Below the pieces are notes generated by a model, which was given only the letters and a program-made list of their open reading frames with translations, was not told the origin of the DNA and did no database searches. From FEN-1219 sp963744305 (GTDB taxonomy: Bacteria > Pseudomonadota > Gammaproteobacteria > Steroidobacterales > Rariloculaceae), in contig CAVUTF010000033.1 of assembly GCA_963744305.1 (NCBI GenBank), positions 92,895 through 156,894 on the forward strand: a stretch of DNA of 64,000 nt, written 5' to 3'. Positions 9,117-17,530 of the stretch are shown in pieces. Numbering within the stretch: the first letter of the stretch is position 1; the number at the start of each line of letters is the position of its first letter. Position numbers and translations under genes: made by a program.

Positions 9117-10436
9117 ATGTTCATTACAAAGCGACACATTCCCCGCCGAACGTTCTTGCGAGGCATGGGCGCGACCGTGGCGCTGCCGCTCCTGGACGCA
9201 ATGGTGCCGGCGATGGCCGCCGCTCCATCGGGTGTCAGCCGCTATAGCTTCCTGCACGTGCCGCATGGCGCGAGCCCCGGCTACTGGACGCCGACCGCGG
9301 CCGGAAAGCAATGGGAGCTGTCGCCGATCCTGAGCCCGCTCACGCAGTTCAAGGATCAGATCACCATTATCAGCAACACCGATCACGCGATGGCCGGCTC
9401 GCTCTCTCCCGACGAGAGCGCAGGCGACCACTCGCGAACGGCTGCCGTGTATTTGACCGCCGCCCATCCGAAGCGCACCGAGGGCCAGGACATCTACGCC
9501 GGCATTTCGATCGATCAGGTGCTTGCGAGCAAGATCGGGCAAGAGAATCCCCTACCCTCGCTCGAAATGTGCATCGAGGACGTCGGCTCGCTCGGCGTCT
9601 GCGGCGTCGGCTACAGCTGCGCCTACACGAACTCGATCTCATGGTCGTCACCGACGACGCCGTTGCCGATGGAACGCAATCCTCAGGTGGTCTTCGAACG
9701 GCTGTTCGGGGATGGCAGCACCCCCGAGGAGCGCGCGGCGCGCAAGCGCGAGGATCGCAGCATTCTGGATTCCGTGCTCGCCGACGTTGGGCGACTGAAG
9801 CACGGCCTCGGCCCAAGCGACCTAGCCCGCTTCGACCAGTATCTCGAGGACATCCGCGAGATCGAGCGGCGCATCGCGATTGCGGAGCACACGGCGGCGG
9901 TGGAGGCGGAGCGGCCGGAGACCGCCGAGATGCCGTTCGATCAGCACGTCAAGCTGATGCTCGACCTGCAGGTGCTCGCGTTCAAAGCGGACATCACTCG
10001 CGTCGCGACGATGATGTTCTCGCGCGACCTATCCGCGAAGGTGTATCCGGAGAGCGGCGTGCCGGACGCCTACCATGCGCTGTCGCACCACCAGGACGAT
10101 GCGACTCGCATGGCGCGTTACGCGAAGATCAACGCCTACCACGTCGCCGTCGTCGGGTATTTCCTCGACAAGCTGCGTGCCGTGCAGGAAGGCGACGCAA
10201 CGCTGCTCGACAACTCTGTCGTGATGTACGGCAGCCCGATGGGCAACTCGAACGCGCACGACCACATTGCGCTGCCGGTGCTCATTGCGGGCGGCGGCGC
10301 GGGCCGATACGAGGGCAACCGGCACATCGTCACGGCGCCGCATACGCCGCTTGCGAATTTCTTCATGACGTTAGCCGAGAAGGAAGGCATTCATCTGCCG
10401 AGCTTCGGCGACAGCACGGAGTTGATGGAGGTCTGA
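9117..10436 (+). CDS. DUF1552 family protein, Tat-exported
   Basis: 439 residues. The ATG at 9117 follows GAGGGAGAGG and begins a twin-arginine signal (PRRTFLRGMGATVALPLL ... MAAA); the earlier in-frame ATG at 9090 adds nothing recognisable. The body carries DUF1552 features: FLHVPHGASPGYWTP, SPILSPLTQFKDQITIISN, FDQHVKLMLDLQVLAFKADIT, MFSRDLS and YGSPMGNSNAHDHIALPVLIAGG. The fold is related to the DUF1501 and sulfatase/phosphatase-like group. It forms a two-gene unit with the DUF1592 cytochrome and ends at a strong terminator. A haem-cytochrome/Tat-enzyme pair suggests a periplasmic oxidation system with unknown substrate. Confidence 0.93.
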   Translation: MFITKRHIPRRTFLRGMGATVALPLLDAMVPAMAAAPSGVSRYSFLHVPHGASPGYWTPTAAGKQWELSPILSPLTQFKDQITIISNTDHAMAGSLSPDESAGDHSRTAAVYLTAAHPKRTEGQDIYAGISIDQVLASKIGQENPLPSLEMCIEDVGSLGVCGVGYSCAYTNSISWSSPTTPLPMERNPQVVFERLFGDGSTPEERAARKREDRSILDSVLADVGRLKHGLGPSDLARFDQYLEDIREIERRIAIAEHTAAVEAERPETAEMPFDQHVKLMLDLQVLAFKADITRVATMMFSRDLSAKVYPESGVPDAYHALSHHQDDATRMARYAKINAYHVAVVGYFLDKLRAVQEGDATLLDNSVVMYGSPMGNSNAHDHIALPVLIAGGGAGRYEGNRHIVTAPHTPLANFFMTLAEKEGIHLPSFGDSTELMEV

Positions 10437-10465
10437 GGCCGCTCCACTCGCGAATCCGCTCGAAC

Positions 10466-10497
10466 AACGGCACCCCTCGCGGGTGCCGTTTCTTTTT
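10466..10497 (+). terminator. Intrinsic terminator after the DUF1592-DUF1552 unit
   Basis: A perfect 10-bp stem (10466-10475 with 10481-10490, loop CTCGC) is followed directly by TCTTTTT. It lies 29 bases after the DUF1552 stop, and the last T residues overlap the stop codon of the convergent glyA gene. Confidence 0.9.
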
Positions 10498-11749
10498 AGA
10501 GGCGGATTCCCGGGGCCGGAAACTCTCTGCAAAAAACCGCAATCTCCGCGCGGATCTTCTGCAGCGCGCCAGCGTCGTCGGCAACGCCTAAAGCGCGATC
10601 GATCCATTCGGCGATTCGCACCATCTCGGCCTCTTTCATCCCCCGCGATGTGACTGAAGGAGTACCGATGCGCAAACCGCTCGGGTCGAACGGCTTGCGC
10701 GGATCGAACGGGATCGTGTTGTAGTTGCATTCGATGCCCGCTTCGTGCAAGGCCTTAGCGGCGGGTTTGCCGGTAATCCCGCGCGGCGTGACGTCGATCA
10801 GTATTAGATGATTGTCCGTGCCGCCGGAGATCAACCGCAGGCCGCGGTCGTTCAGAGCCGTAGCGAGCGCCTTCGCGTTCGCCACGATTTGATGAGAGTA
10901 GCGACGGAAGTCTGCTGTCGCAGCCTCCTTCAGGGCGACGGCGATCGCGGCCGTGGTGTGGTTGTGCGGGCCACCCTGCAGTCCGGGAAACACCGCGCGG
11001 TCCAGCTCCTTGCTGTGCGTTCCGTCCGACAGGATCATGCCGCCGCGCGGTCCGCGCAACGTCTTGTGAGTGGTGGTCGTGATGATCTTCGCGTGCGGAA
11101 ACGGATGCGGATGTGCGCCGGCGACGACCAAGCCTGCGATATGGGCGATGTCCGCGACCAGCGTCGCGCCGACGGCGGCGGCAATCTGCGCAAAGCCCGC
11201 AAAGTCCCACGTCCTCGGGTACGCGGTGCCGCCGCAAAAGATCACCTTCGGACGCGATTCGCGCGCGAGGGTCTCGACGCGATCGAGGTCCACGCGATGA
11301 GTCTCGGGATCGACGTCGTACTGCACGGCGTTGTAGTGGATGCCCGAGAAATTCACGTTCCAGCCGTGGGTCAGGTGACCGCCAAACGGCAAGCCCAATC
11401 CCATCACGGTTTCTCCCGGCTTCACGAGCGCGAGATAAACGGCCTGATTCGCCGGCGAGCCCGAGTACGGTTGCACGTTCGCATGCCGCGCACCGAAGAG
11501 AGCTTTCGCGCGATCGATCGCGAGCTGCTCCACCTGATCGATGTAGTCCTGGCCCTCGTAGTAGCGGCGACCCGGATAACCTTCGGAATACTTGTTGTTC
11601 AATATCGAGCCCGTCGCGTCCATCACGGCTTGAGAGGCGTAGTTCTCCGACGGAATGAGCCGGACGAACTCATCTTGGCGACGAGTCTCTAGAGCGATGA
11701 GCTCGTAGATCTCGGGATCAGTAGCGCGCAGCGCGGACATTTCAGGCAT
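10496..11749 (-). CDS. glyA: Serine hydroxymethyltransferase
   Basis: 417 residues, full length for the family. It interconverts serine and glycine with tetrahydrofolate, using pyridoxal phosphate in the cytoplasm. The PLP-binding Lys lies in TTTTHKTLRGPRGG. Other family motifs are LIPSENYAS, NKYSEGYPGRRYYEG, NVQPYSGSPANQAVY and GGTDNHLILIDVTPRG. The start ATG at 11749 gives the usual N-terminus ending in the LIPSEN block. The 200-base gap upstream (11750-11949) is shared with a divergent glycosyltransferase gene; I see no recognisable riboswitch there. Confidence 0.96.
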   Translation of the reverse strand: MPEMSALRATDPEIYELIALETRRQDEFVRLIPSENYASQAVMDATGSILNNKYSEGYPGRRYYEGQDYIDQVEQLAIDRAKALFGARHANVQPYSGSPANQAVYLALVKPGETVMGLGLPFGGHLTHGWNVNFSGIHYNAVQYDVDPETHRVDLDRVETLARESRPKVIFCGGTAYPRTWDFAGFAQIAAAVGATLVADIAHIAGLVVAGAHPHPFPHAKIITTTTHKTLRGPRGGMILSDGTHSKELDRAVFPGLQGGPHNHTTAAIAVALKEAATADFRRYSHQIVANAKALATALNDRGLRLISGGTDNHLILIDVTPRGITGKPAAKALHEAGIECNYNTIPFDPRKPFDPSGLRIGTPSVTSRGMKEAEMVRIAEWIDRALGVADDAGALQKIRAEIAVFCREFPAPGIRL

Positions 11750-11949
11750 TCGTGCTTCCTCGAGCGTGGCAGGCGACGGGTCAGGGTGGTCGCGGGGGGC
11801 GATAGTCTACAGGAACGCAACCGGGTTCCGCGTGTTGCGGCCTTGCACTTTCGCCCGACGGTATCCGCCCGCCGAGCCGATCCGCCTTCATCAAAGTTTC
11901 ACAGTATTCACGCAAGGTTACGGCACTCTCCGAAGGTGCATCAGAGCGA

Positions 11950-12669
11950 ATGCCGGCGTCGACCGATCTGACCATCATCGTTCCGACCCGCAACGAAGCG
12001 TCCAACATCGGCGCTTTTCTCGCGTCGATTCCAGCGGACCTGCCGCTGATCATCGTGGACAAGAGCAGCGACGAAACGCGCGCCATCGTGCGGCGCGCGA
12101 GATCCAAGAATACGACGGTGCTCGACTGTGAAGGCTCTCTCACCGAGGCGCGGCAACTCGGCGGGCTCCGCGCGGCGACGCGCTGGTTGCTGTTCACGGA
12201 TGCCGACATCGTGTTCGCGGACGACTATTTCCCGCGATTGCGCGAATTGCTAGCAGCGTCGGAGGGCACGCGGCTTCTCTACGGACCCAAGCTCTCGCGC
12301 GACGCGTATCGGCTGTACTACGTGAGCTTTGCTGCGGGCCAATGGCTGTCGCAGCTGCTTCGGATGCCGGCCGCGAGCGGCTCGAATATGCTCGTCGCGG
12401 CGGAAGCCTTCGCGGCCGTTGGCGGATTCGACACGCGGCTCCCTTGCAACGAAGACTCGGAGCTCGCGTGGCGCATCGCGCGCAACGGCTATCGCTGCGG
12501 CTTCGAGCGCACGCTCGTCGTGTACGCCACGGACCATCGCCGGCTGCGGCGCGGGCGGCTGCTCAAGGCAGTCCACACGCTCCTGCGGTGCTCGCTGCTG
12601 TACTTCAATCTGGTTCCGCAGCGTTGGCGAAGCCACGATTGGGGCTACTGGTCGGAGACGCAGTCGTAG
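11950..12669 (+). CDS. Glycosyltransferase family 2 protein
   Basis: 239 residues with a GT-A fold: nucleotide-binding start LTIIVPTRNEASNIGAFLAS, metal-binding DxD in FTDADIVF, and acceptor-side GGFDTRLPCNEDSELAWRI. The hydrophobic stretch near the C-terminus is too short for a firm membrane anchor. GT2 enzymes of this length move a sugar from a nucleotide or polyprenyl donor to lipid or glycan acceptors; donor and acceptor cannot be read from sequence. It lies directly upstream of the di-haem peroxidase gene but no functional link is apparent. Confidence 0.85.
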   Translation: MPASTDLTIIVPTRNEASNIGAFLASIPADLPLIIVDKSSDETRAIVRRARSKNTTVLDCEGSLTEARQLGGLRAATRWLLFTDADIVFADDYFPRLRELLAASEGTRLLYGPKLSRDAYRLYYVSFAAGQWLSQLLRMPAASGSNMLVAAEAFAAVGGFDTRLPCNEDSELAWRIARNGYRCGFERTLVVYATDHRRLRRGRLLKAVHTLLRCSLLYFNLVPQRWRSHDWGYWSETQS

Positions 12670-12738
12670 CTTTCGCGCCGTAGCGCCCCATTCGCGATGC
12701 GCGGGCTGACTCCATGGCGCCTGATAAACTGCGTGCCG

Positions 12739-13986
12739 ATGCCAGCGTTTGCCTCGTTCCCGTGGTCGCGCATCGTGCGCCTCTTGGTCCTCATGGCCTC
12801 GCCGGCCGCCACGCTGCTTGCGGCCGTGCCCCCCGTCCCGGTGCCGCCGGAGAACCCGCTGACCGAGGAAAAACGCGTGCTCGGCAAGATACTGTTTTGG
12901 GACGAGCAGCTGTCGAGCGACGACACCATCGCCTGCGGAACGTGTCACCGACCCGCTTTCGGCGGCGCCGATCCCCGCTCCGGTCGTCACACGGGCGTGG
13001 ACAAGGGCACGATCGACGACGTGCACGGCTCGCCAGGGATCGTGAGCCTGGATCGCGCCGGCCACCCGACGTCGCACGCGATCTTCGCCGATCAACCGCA
13101 AGTCACTCCGCGCCTAGCGCCGTCGAACTTCGGGGCCCTGTGGGCCGAGCAGCTTTCCTGGGACGGCCGCGCCGGCACCCGCTTCCTGGACCCGTTGAGC
13201 GGAGCCACGCTGATCGCGCGCGGCGGCGCGCTCGAGAATCAGGCACTTTCCGCATTGATCAACGACACGGAGATGGCGCAACTCGGGCGCTTGTGGCCCG
13301 AGGTGATCGCGAAGCTCGAGCGCAGCCCGCCGCTAGCGCTCGCTAGCGATCTGCCCGTCGACGTCGCAGAAGCGCTCGCTGCGCGCCCGCGCTATCCGGA
13401 CCTGTTCGCGGCCGCATTCGGCGATCCGGCGATAACGCCGGGACGCCTCGCTTTCGCGCTCGCAACCTACCAGCGCACGCTCGTGAGCGATCAGACGCCG
13501 TGGGACCGCTATGAAGCCGGCGACGCGAAAGCGCTCGACGAGCGCGCTCTGTACGGCTGGCGCAAGCTGCAGGCCTTTCATTGCACGAGCTGCCACACGC
13601 CGCCGCTCTTTACGAACAACGATTTTGCGCATATCGGTCTGCGCCGCGCCGATTTCGATCGGGGCCGCGAGCTCGTGACCGGCGACCCCGAGGACGCGGG
13701 CGAGATGAAAGTGCCGACGCTACGCAATGTCGGCCTCCGTGTCCGGTTCATGCACACCGGCGAGTTCACGAACCTCGGTGCAGCGATCGGCTTTTACGTC
13801 ACGGCGCCCGCGATGCCGGAGCGCGACGCAATCCCGGGCGCGGGCCTCTACACATTCAATATGAGTGGAATCGACGAAAGTGACATTCGGGAATTTCTGC
13901 AAACGGCGCTGACCGATCCGCGCGTGCGCGATGAAACATTCCCGTTCGATCGTCCGAGGTTGCGCAGCGAGGCCATTACGAGATGA
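12739..13986 (+). CDS. Di-haem cytochrome c peroxidase / MauG family protein
   Basis: About 415 residues. The ATG at 12739 is preferred to 12697 because it starts the signal peptide (MPAFASFPWSRIVRLLVL ... LAA). Two c-type haem motifs are visible: CGTCH at residues 66-70 and CTSCH at 282-286. Context motifs ENPLTEEKRVLGKILFWDEQLS, APSNFGALWAEQLSWDGR and VPTLRNVGLRVRFMHTGEF match the bacterial di-haem peroxidase/MauG group. It should act in the periplasm, either reducing hydrogen peroxide or performing an oxidative modification. Confidence 0.92.
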   Translation: MPAFASFPWSRIVRLLVLMASPAATLLAAVPPVPVPPENPLTEEKRVLGKILFWDEQLSSDDTIACGTCHRPAFGGADPRSGRHTGVDKGTIDDVHGSPGIVSLDRAGHPTSHAIFADQPQVTPRLAPSNFGALWAEQLSWDGRAGTRFLDPLSGATLIARGGALENQALSALINDTEMAQLGRLWPEVIAKLERSPPLALASDLPVDVAEALAARPRYPDLFAAAFGDPAITPGRLAFALATYQRTLVSDQTPWDRYEAGDAKALDERALYGWRKLQAFHCTSCHTPPLFTNNDFAHIGLRRADFDRGRELVTGDPEDAGEMKVPTLRNVGLRVRFMHTGEFTNLGAAIGFYVTAPAMPERDAIPGAGLYTFNMSGIDESDIREFLQTALTDPRVRDETFPFDRPRLRSEAITR

Positions 13987-14040
13987 TCACGAGTGCGCAT
14001 CCGAGCGCCCCGGGTTGTGCTGCGCAGCAATTTCGTTATG

Positions 14041-14247
14041 ATGAGCGCTTCCCCAGCAGAACAACGACCAGCGATGAGCGAAGAGCAAGAAGGCGAACAG
14101 CCCATTCCCTCCCCGCCACCGAGCGAGGAACCCGAAGCGGAAACGCTCACCGATTGGTTCGATCGCATGGACCGCGAGGCGTTTCGCCGCGCACTCGCGC
14201 AGCGCGACCTGCGCATCGTATCGACTACGATTCGCGTTCAGCGCTGA
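14041..14247 (+). CDS. Small acidic, proline-rich hypothetical protein
   Basis: About 68 residues, not recognised. The N-terminal half is Glu/Pro/Ser-rich and probably unstructured; the C-terminal part (LTDWFDRMDREAFRRALAQRDLRIVST) looks like an amphipathic helix pair. The start is uncertain: ATG codons at 14038, 14041 and 14074 are all possible and none has a clear ribosome binding site. It overlaps the convergent glycosyltransferase gene by ten bases. Codon use looks like real coding sequence. Confidence 0.5.
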   Translation: MSASPAEQRPAMSEEQEGEQPIPSPPPSEEPEAETLTDWFDRMDREAFRRALAQRDLRIVSTTIRVQR

Positions 14248-15389
14248 AGCACGTTTCCATATAGCCGCAGCAAGCGGCGCGCCATCTCCACCGACGACCA
14301 CTGCGTCTCGACGTAGCGGCGCGCATCGCGCGCGAGCGACGTCTGCAGCTCGGGTGAGCGCAACACCCGCACGACCGCTGCGGCAAAGGCGCCGACTTCC
14401 TCCTCGACGATGATGGCCCCCTGCGCATGCTCGAGGACCTCCTTCGTGCCCAGAACCGCCGTCGATACGACCGGAACACCGAGCGCGAGCGCCTCGAGGA
14501 GCACCAGGCCCTGAGTCTCGGTGCGAGAGGCGAACACGAACACGTTCGCGGCGCGATAGCAATCGAGCAGGGCGCCGCGTCTATCGAGATAGCCCACGAA
14601 CAGCACGTGATCCACGAGCCCCGCGGCGCGCACCGAGCGCTCGAGGCGTCGCAGCGCGGGGCCCTCCCCCGCGATCACGAGTAGGACATCGGGAACCGTC
14701 TCGCGTACTTGGGCGAGCACGCGCAACACGAAGTCGATGTTCTTCTCGTGGGCAACGCGGCCCACGAGCAGCATCATCGGCCGGCCGGGATCGATCGAGA
14801 ACTTCGAGCGAAACAGTGGACCATCGCCCGCCGTGAACTCGTCGAGGTTCAACCCGGTGGGTATGACTTCGACGGGCGCGGCCACGCCGTAGCCGCGCAA
14901 GACCGACGCGAGCTGCGCCGAGGGCGCAATCACGGCATCGACCGCGTCGCATTGCCGGCGCGAGACGGCGCGCGCGAAGGATTGCAGTGCCCAGCGCGGG
15001 AGCACTGGCAGGTAGTGGTGCAGGTATTCCTCGAAGAAGGTGTGGTAGGTCTCGACAACCGGCAGCGCGAGCTCACGCGCGGCGCGCAAACCGGTGCGAT
15101 GCGCGACGAACGGCGTCTGCACGTGCACGAGCTCGACCTGCCCGCGCAGCTTGCGGCAGGCCGCGAGCGCCGCACCGCCGACCATCATGCGATCTTCGGG
15201 GTCGAAGACGAGGTAGCGCGACGGCTGACGCAGCACGCGTTCATCGTCGTGCCATTCTTCCGGATAGCTCGGCGCAATGAGCCAGGTGTCGCAACCCAAT
15301 GCGGCGAGGTCTCTGCGAAACGTTTGAATTGACGTCGAGACGCCGTTGACGCGCGGGAAATAGACATCGGATATCCACAGAGCGCGCAA
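14238..15389 (-). CDS. GT4 glycosyltransferase (MgtA/alpha-mannosyltransferase-like)
   Basis: 383 residues from a TTG at 15389. That start is preferred over a TTG at 15431 because GAGGAAAG precedes it and LRALWISDVYFPRVNGVSTSI matches the usual N-terminus of the family. The N-terminal domain has PRVNGVSTSIQTF and YHTFFEEYLHHYLP; the C-terminal GT-B domain has LVGRVAHEKNIDFVL and the E-x7-E motif in SRTETQGLVLLEALALG. Relatives move hexoses or glucuronic acid onto diacylglycerol or mannosides. It diverges from the PlcP-like phosphoesterase, and a second GT4 gene lies 2 kb away, suggesting a shared glycolipid role. Confidence 0.88.
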   Translation of the reverse strand: MRALWISDVYFPRVNGVSTSIQTFRRDLAALGCDTWLIAPSYPEEWHDDERVLRQPSRYLVFDPEDRMMVGGAALAACRKLRGQVELVHVQTPFVAHRTGLRAARELALPVVETYHTFFEEYLHHYLPVLPRWALQSFARAVSRRQCDAVDAVIAPSAQLASVLRGYGVAAPVEVIPTGLNLDEFTAGDGPLFRSKFSIDPGRPMMLLVGRVAHEKNIDFVLRVLAQVRETVPDVLLVIAGEGPALRRLERSVRAAGLVDHVLFVGYLDRRGALLDCYRAANVFVFASRTETQGLVLLEALALGVPVVSTAVLGTKEVLEHAQGAIIVEEEVGAFAAAVVRVLRSPELQTSLARDARRYVETQWSSVEMARRLLRLYGNVLQR

Positions 15390-15568
15390 CAGCTTTCCTC
15401 GCCGAAACGACGGTGCGCATCCTCGCAGCAAGATGTTAAGGCCATGTGACAGCGAGTTTACGGGCTCAAGAAATACCTGCTACTGCAATATGTTGGCCAA
15501 AGAACTGCAAACAAACTTTAAAGAGCGCCCGCTAAGCTCTGTAAGCATTCGAAGAGGAGAATCGGAGA

Positions 15569-16357
15569 ATGAGCGGCGTCGCGACGTTTCGAGCGGTCTT
15601 CTTGTCGGATGTCCACCTCGGCTCCCGGGCATCCCGCGTCGGGCTGCTGCTGGACTTTCTGCGCGAGCTCAACTGCGAGCACCTGTATCTCGTCGGCGAC
15701 GTCATCGATCTAGAGAGTCTGCGGCGCAGCTTCTTTTGGCCGACGAATCACACGGACGTCCTCAAGTTGTTGTTGAAAAAGAGCCGCGATGGGATGCGAA
15801 TCACCTATATCCCGGGCAACCACGACAGCGACTTCCGGGCGCTCGTCGGCGTACGGTTCGGCAATATCGAGATCGCGAGGCAGTGCGTGCACACGACGCG
15901 CGCGGGAAAACGCCTGTTGGTATTGCACGGCGATGAGTTCGACGCCGTCATCAAGTGCGCGCCGCTTGCAGTCTTGATCGGGGCGGCCGCCTATCGCAGC
16001 TTGCTGGCCTTGAACCGGCTCGTGCACTGGTTCCACGAGCTCCTCGGCCGGCCTTATTGGTCGCTCGCGCAGCACGTCAAAGGTCGCCTCGGCAACGCGA
16101 GGCGCTACATTACGGAGTTTCAGCGCGCCTCACTGCTGGCGGCGAAGGAAGCGCACGTCGACGGCGTCGTGTGCGGCCACATTCACCGCGCCGATCTGGC
16201 CGTCTGCGACGGTTTGCTCTACTGCAACGACGGCGACTGGGTCGAAAGTTGCACCGCGTTGGCCGAAGACCAACGCGGCGCGCTATCGTTGATCACCTGG
16301 CGCGAAAGGTTGCCGGCCGTCAACACGCTCGAGATCCCCGTGCGCGACGCGGCCTAA
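15569..16357 (+). CDS. Calcineurin-like phosphoesterase (LpxH/PlcP type)
   Basis: 262 residues. The metallophosphoesterase motifs are in order: FLSDVHLGS (D, H), YLVGDVIDLES (GD), YIPGNHDSDF (GNHD), VLHGDEFD and VVCGHIHRADL (GHxH). GenBank relatives are often labelled UDP-2,3-diacylglucosamine diphosphatase. The FFWPTNHTDVLKLLLKK and DWVESCTAL segments resemble the PlcP phospholipase-C-like group that turns phospholipid into diacylglycerol during phosphate limitation, an assignment I infer from context. A ribosome binding site GAGGAG lies about 12 bases upstream. Neighbouring diacylglycerol kinase, PAP2 and GT4 genes support a lipid role. Confidence 0.85.
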   Translation: MSGVATFRAVFLSDVHLGSRASRVGLLLDFLRELNCEHLYLVGDVIDLESLRRSFFWPTNHTDVLKLLLKKSRDGMRITYIPGNHDSDFRALVGVRFGNIEIARQCVHTTRAGKRLLVLHGDEFDAVIKCAPLAVLIGAAAYRSLLALNRLVHWFHELLGRPYWSLAQHVKGRLGNARRYITEFQRASLLAAKEAHVDGVVCGHIHRADLAVCDGLLYCNDGDWVESCTALAEDQRGALSLITWRERLPAVNTLEIPVRDAA

Positions 16358-16422
16358 CGGCGTCGACGGCCCAGCAAATCCTGATACCATCCGCGCTTCC
16401 GTCGCTTCGAAAGCGGTTTCGC

Positions 16423-16809
16423 ATGGCCCGTGCTGGAAACACCGGTATTCGCCGGATCGTCAACGCGACCTTCTTCTCTCTCGCCGGCCTGCGAACCGCG
16501 TGGAAAAACGAAGCAGCGTTTCGGCAAGAATGCTTACTGTGCATCGTGCTCGTGCCGTCCGCTTTCTGGCTCGGCCAAAACGCCGTGGAGCGCTCGCTTC
16601 TGATCGGAGCGTGTTTGCTCGTCTTGATCGTCGAGCTCCTCAACACCGCCGTGGAGTTCGTCGTCGATCGCGTCGGCATGGATCATCATCTGTTGTCGGG
16701 CCAAGCGAAAGACTTGGGCTCCGCGGCCGTGTTCGTGAGCCTGCTGCTGACGGCGATCGTCTGGGGATTCGTCGCTTGGGAGCGATTCGCTCCGGCAGTA
16801 GGCGGTTAG
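16423..16809 (+). CDS. dgkA: Diacylglycerol kinase
   Basis: 128 residues, family-typical length, three transmembrane helices. The ATG at 16423 is chosen because MARAGNTGIRRIVNATFFSLAG begins the conserved cytoplasmic N-terminal region. The active-site segment ELLNTAVEFVVDRVG is present, including the E..NTAIE-type catalytic motif, and A-A-F-RQE occurs in the first amphipathic region. The enzyme phosphorylates diacylglycerol to phosphatidate in the inner membrane. It follows the phosphoesterase gene after 65 bases and overlaps the convergent PAP2 gene by four bases. Confidence 0.94.
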   Translation: MARAGNTGIRRIVNATFFSLAGLRTAWKNEAAFRQECLLCIVLVPSAFWLGQNAVERSLLIGACLLVLIVELLNTAVEFVVDRVGMDHHLLSGQAKDLGSAAVFVSLLLTAIVWGFVAWERFAPAVGG

Positions 16810-17354
16810 AGCCACTGCTGCCCGAGCGCGAGACTCGCCATTCCTAGCACACCGCCGAGCACCGCACCGGCGGCCACGTCGGTCGGATAGTGCAGGCCCA
16901 AGACAACTCGCGAGAGCGCTATCAGGAACGCCGCGCTTGCGGACAACGCGGTCCACTCGGGGAAATAACTGGCGATCAGCAACGTGAAGGAGATCGCGTG
17001 CAGTGTGTGCCCCGATGGGAAGCTATAGCGGTCGAGGGGCGCCGAAACGCAGCGGATCGCGGAGTGGGTAATGTAGGGGCGCTCGCGCACGGCGCGCGTC
17101 TTGATGAGCTTGTACACGAGGATCCCCACCGCGCCGGTGACGGTCATGTGTGCCGCCGCCCGCCAGCCGTCGGCGCCGTACAACCAGGGCAGACTCGCGA
17201 TCAGCGCGTACCAGAGCCAGCCGTCGCCGAGCCAGCTCACGGCACGGAAGAGTTGCCTTACGGTCGCCGAGCTGCTCGACCGATTCAGGTACCGGCAGAA
17301 ACGCAGCTCAACGCGGTCAAACCGCTCGAATGCCAACGTCATCCGTCGCGCCAT
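16806..17354 (-). CDS. PAP2 family lipid phosphatase
   Basis: 182 residues from ATG 17354 (an in-frame ATG at 17393 is possible). All three PAP2 phosphatase motifs are visible: KTRAVRERP, PSGHTLH and SRVVLGLHYPTD, separated by hydrophobic helices. Likely substrates are phosphatidate or a polyprenyl diphosphate in the inner membrane. Its stop overlaps that of the convergent kinase gene. Kinase and phosphatase would act in opposite directions on the diacylglycerol/phosphatidate pair. Confidence 0.9.
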   Translation of the reverse strand: MARRMTLAFERFDRVELRFCRYLNRSSSSATVRQLFRAVSWLGDGWLWYALIASLPWLYGADGWRAAAHMTVTGAVGILVYKLIKTRAVRERPYITHSAIRCVSAPLDRYSFPSGHTLHAISFTLLIASYFPEWTALSASAAFLIALSRVVLGLHYPTDVAAGAVLGGVLGMASLALGQQWL

Positions 17355-17451
17355 GGCGCATCCTCCATGCGTCCCTGACGCGAGCAGCATCAACCGCCAA
17401 GTTGTCGTCTAAATGGCGTTTTCGTGAATTTTTTCTTTCAATTACGATAAG

Positions 17452-17481
17452 TTAAATCAGTTTTTGTAACAACAATATAAA
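17452..17481 (+). promoter_or_regulatory. Candidate sigma-70 promoter of the second GT4 gene
   Basis: The 17394-17530 gap is strikingly AT-rich for this genome. It holds TTAAAT (17452-17457) and TATAAA (17476-17481), 18 bases apart, about 50 bases before the ATG at 17531. The -35 box is only a partial match. Confidence 0.35.
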
Positions 17482-17530
17482 GAACGGGTGTTAACAATGC
17501 GTCGGCTAGCCGAAAACGGGTGGCTCGACA

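Noticed and set aside
11750..11949. Possible riboswitch upstream of glyA
   Set aside because: No glycine, THF or SAH riboswitch pattern could be matched by eye; only short GC-rich repeats are present.
15435..15452. Pho-box-like sequence on the - strand before the first GT4 gene
   Set aside because: The first half (CTGTCAC) is exact but the second matches only about four of seven positions; kept only as a hint.
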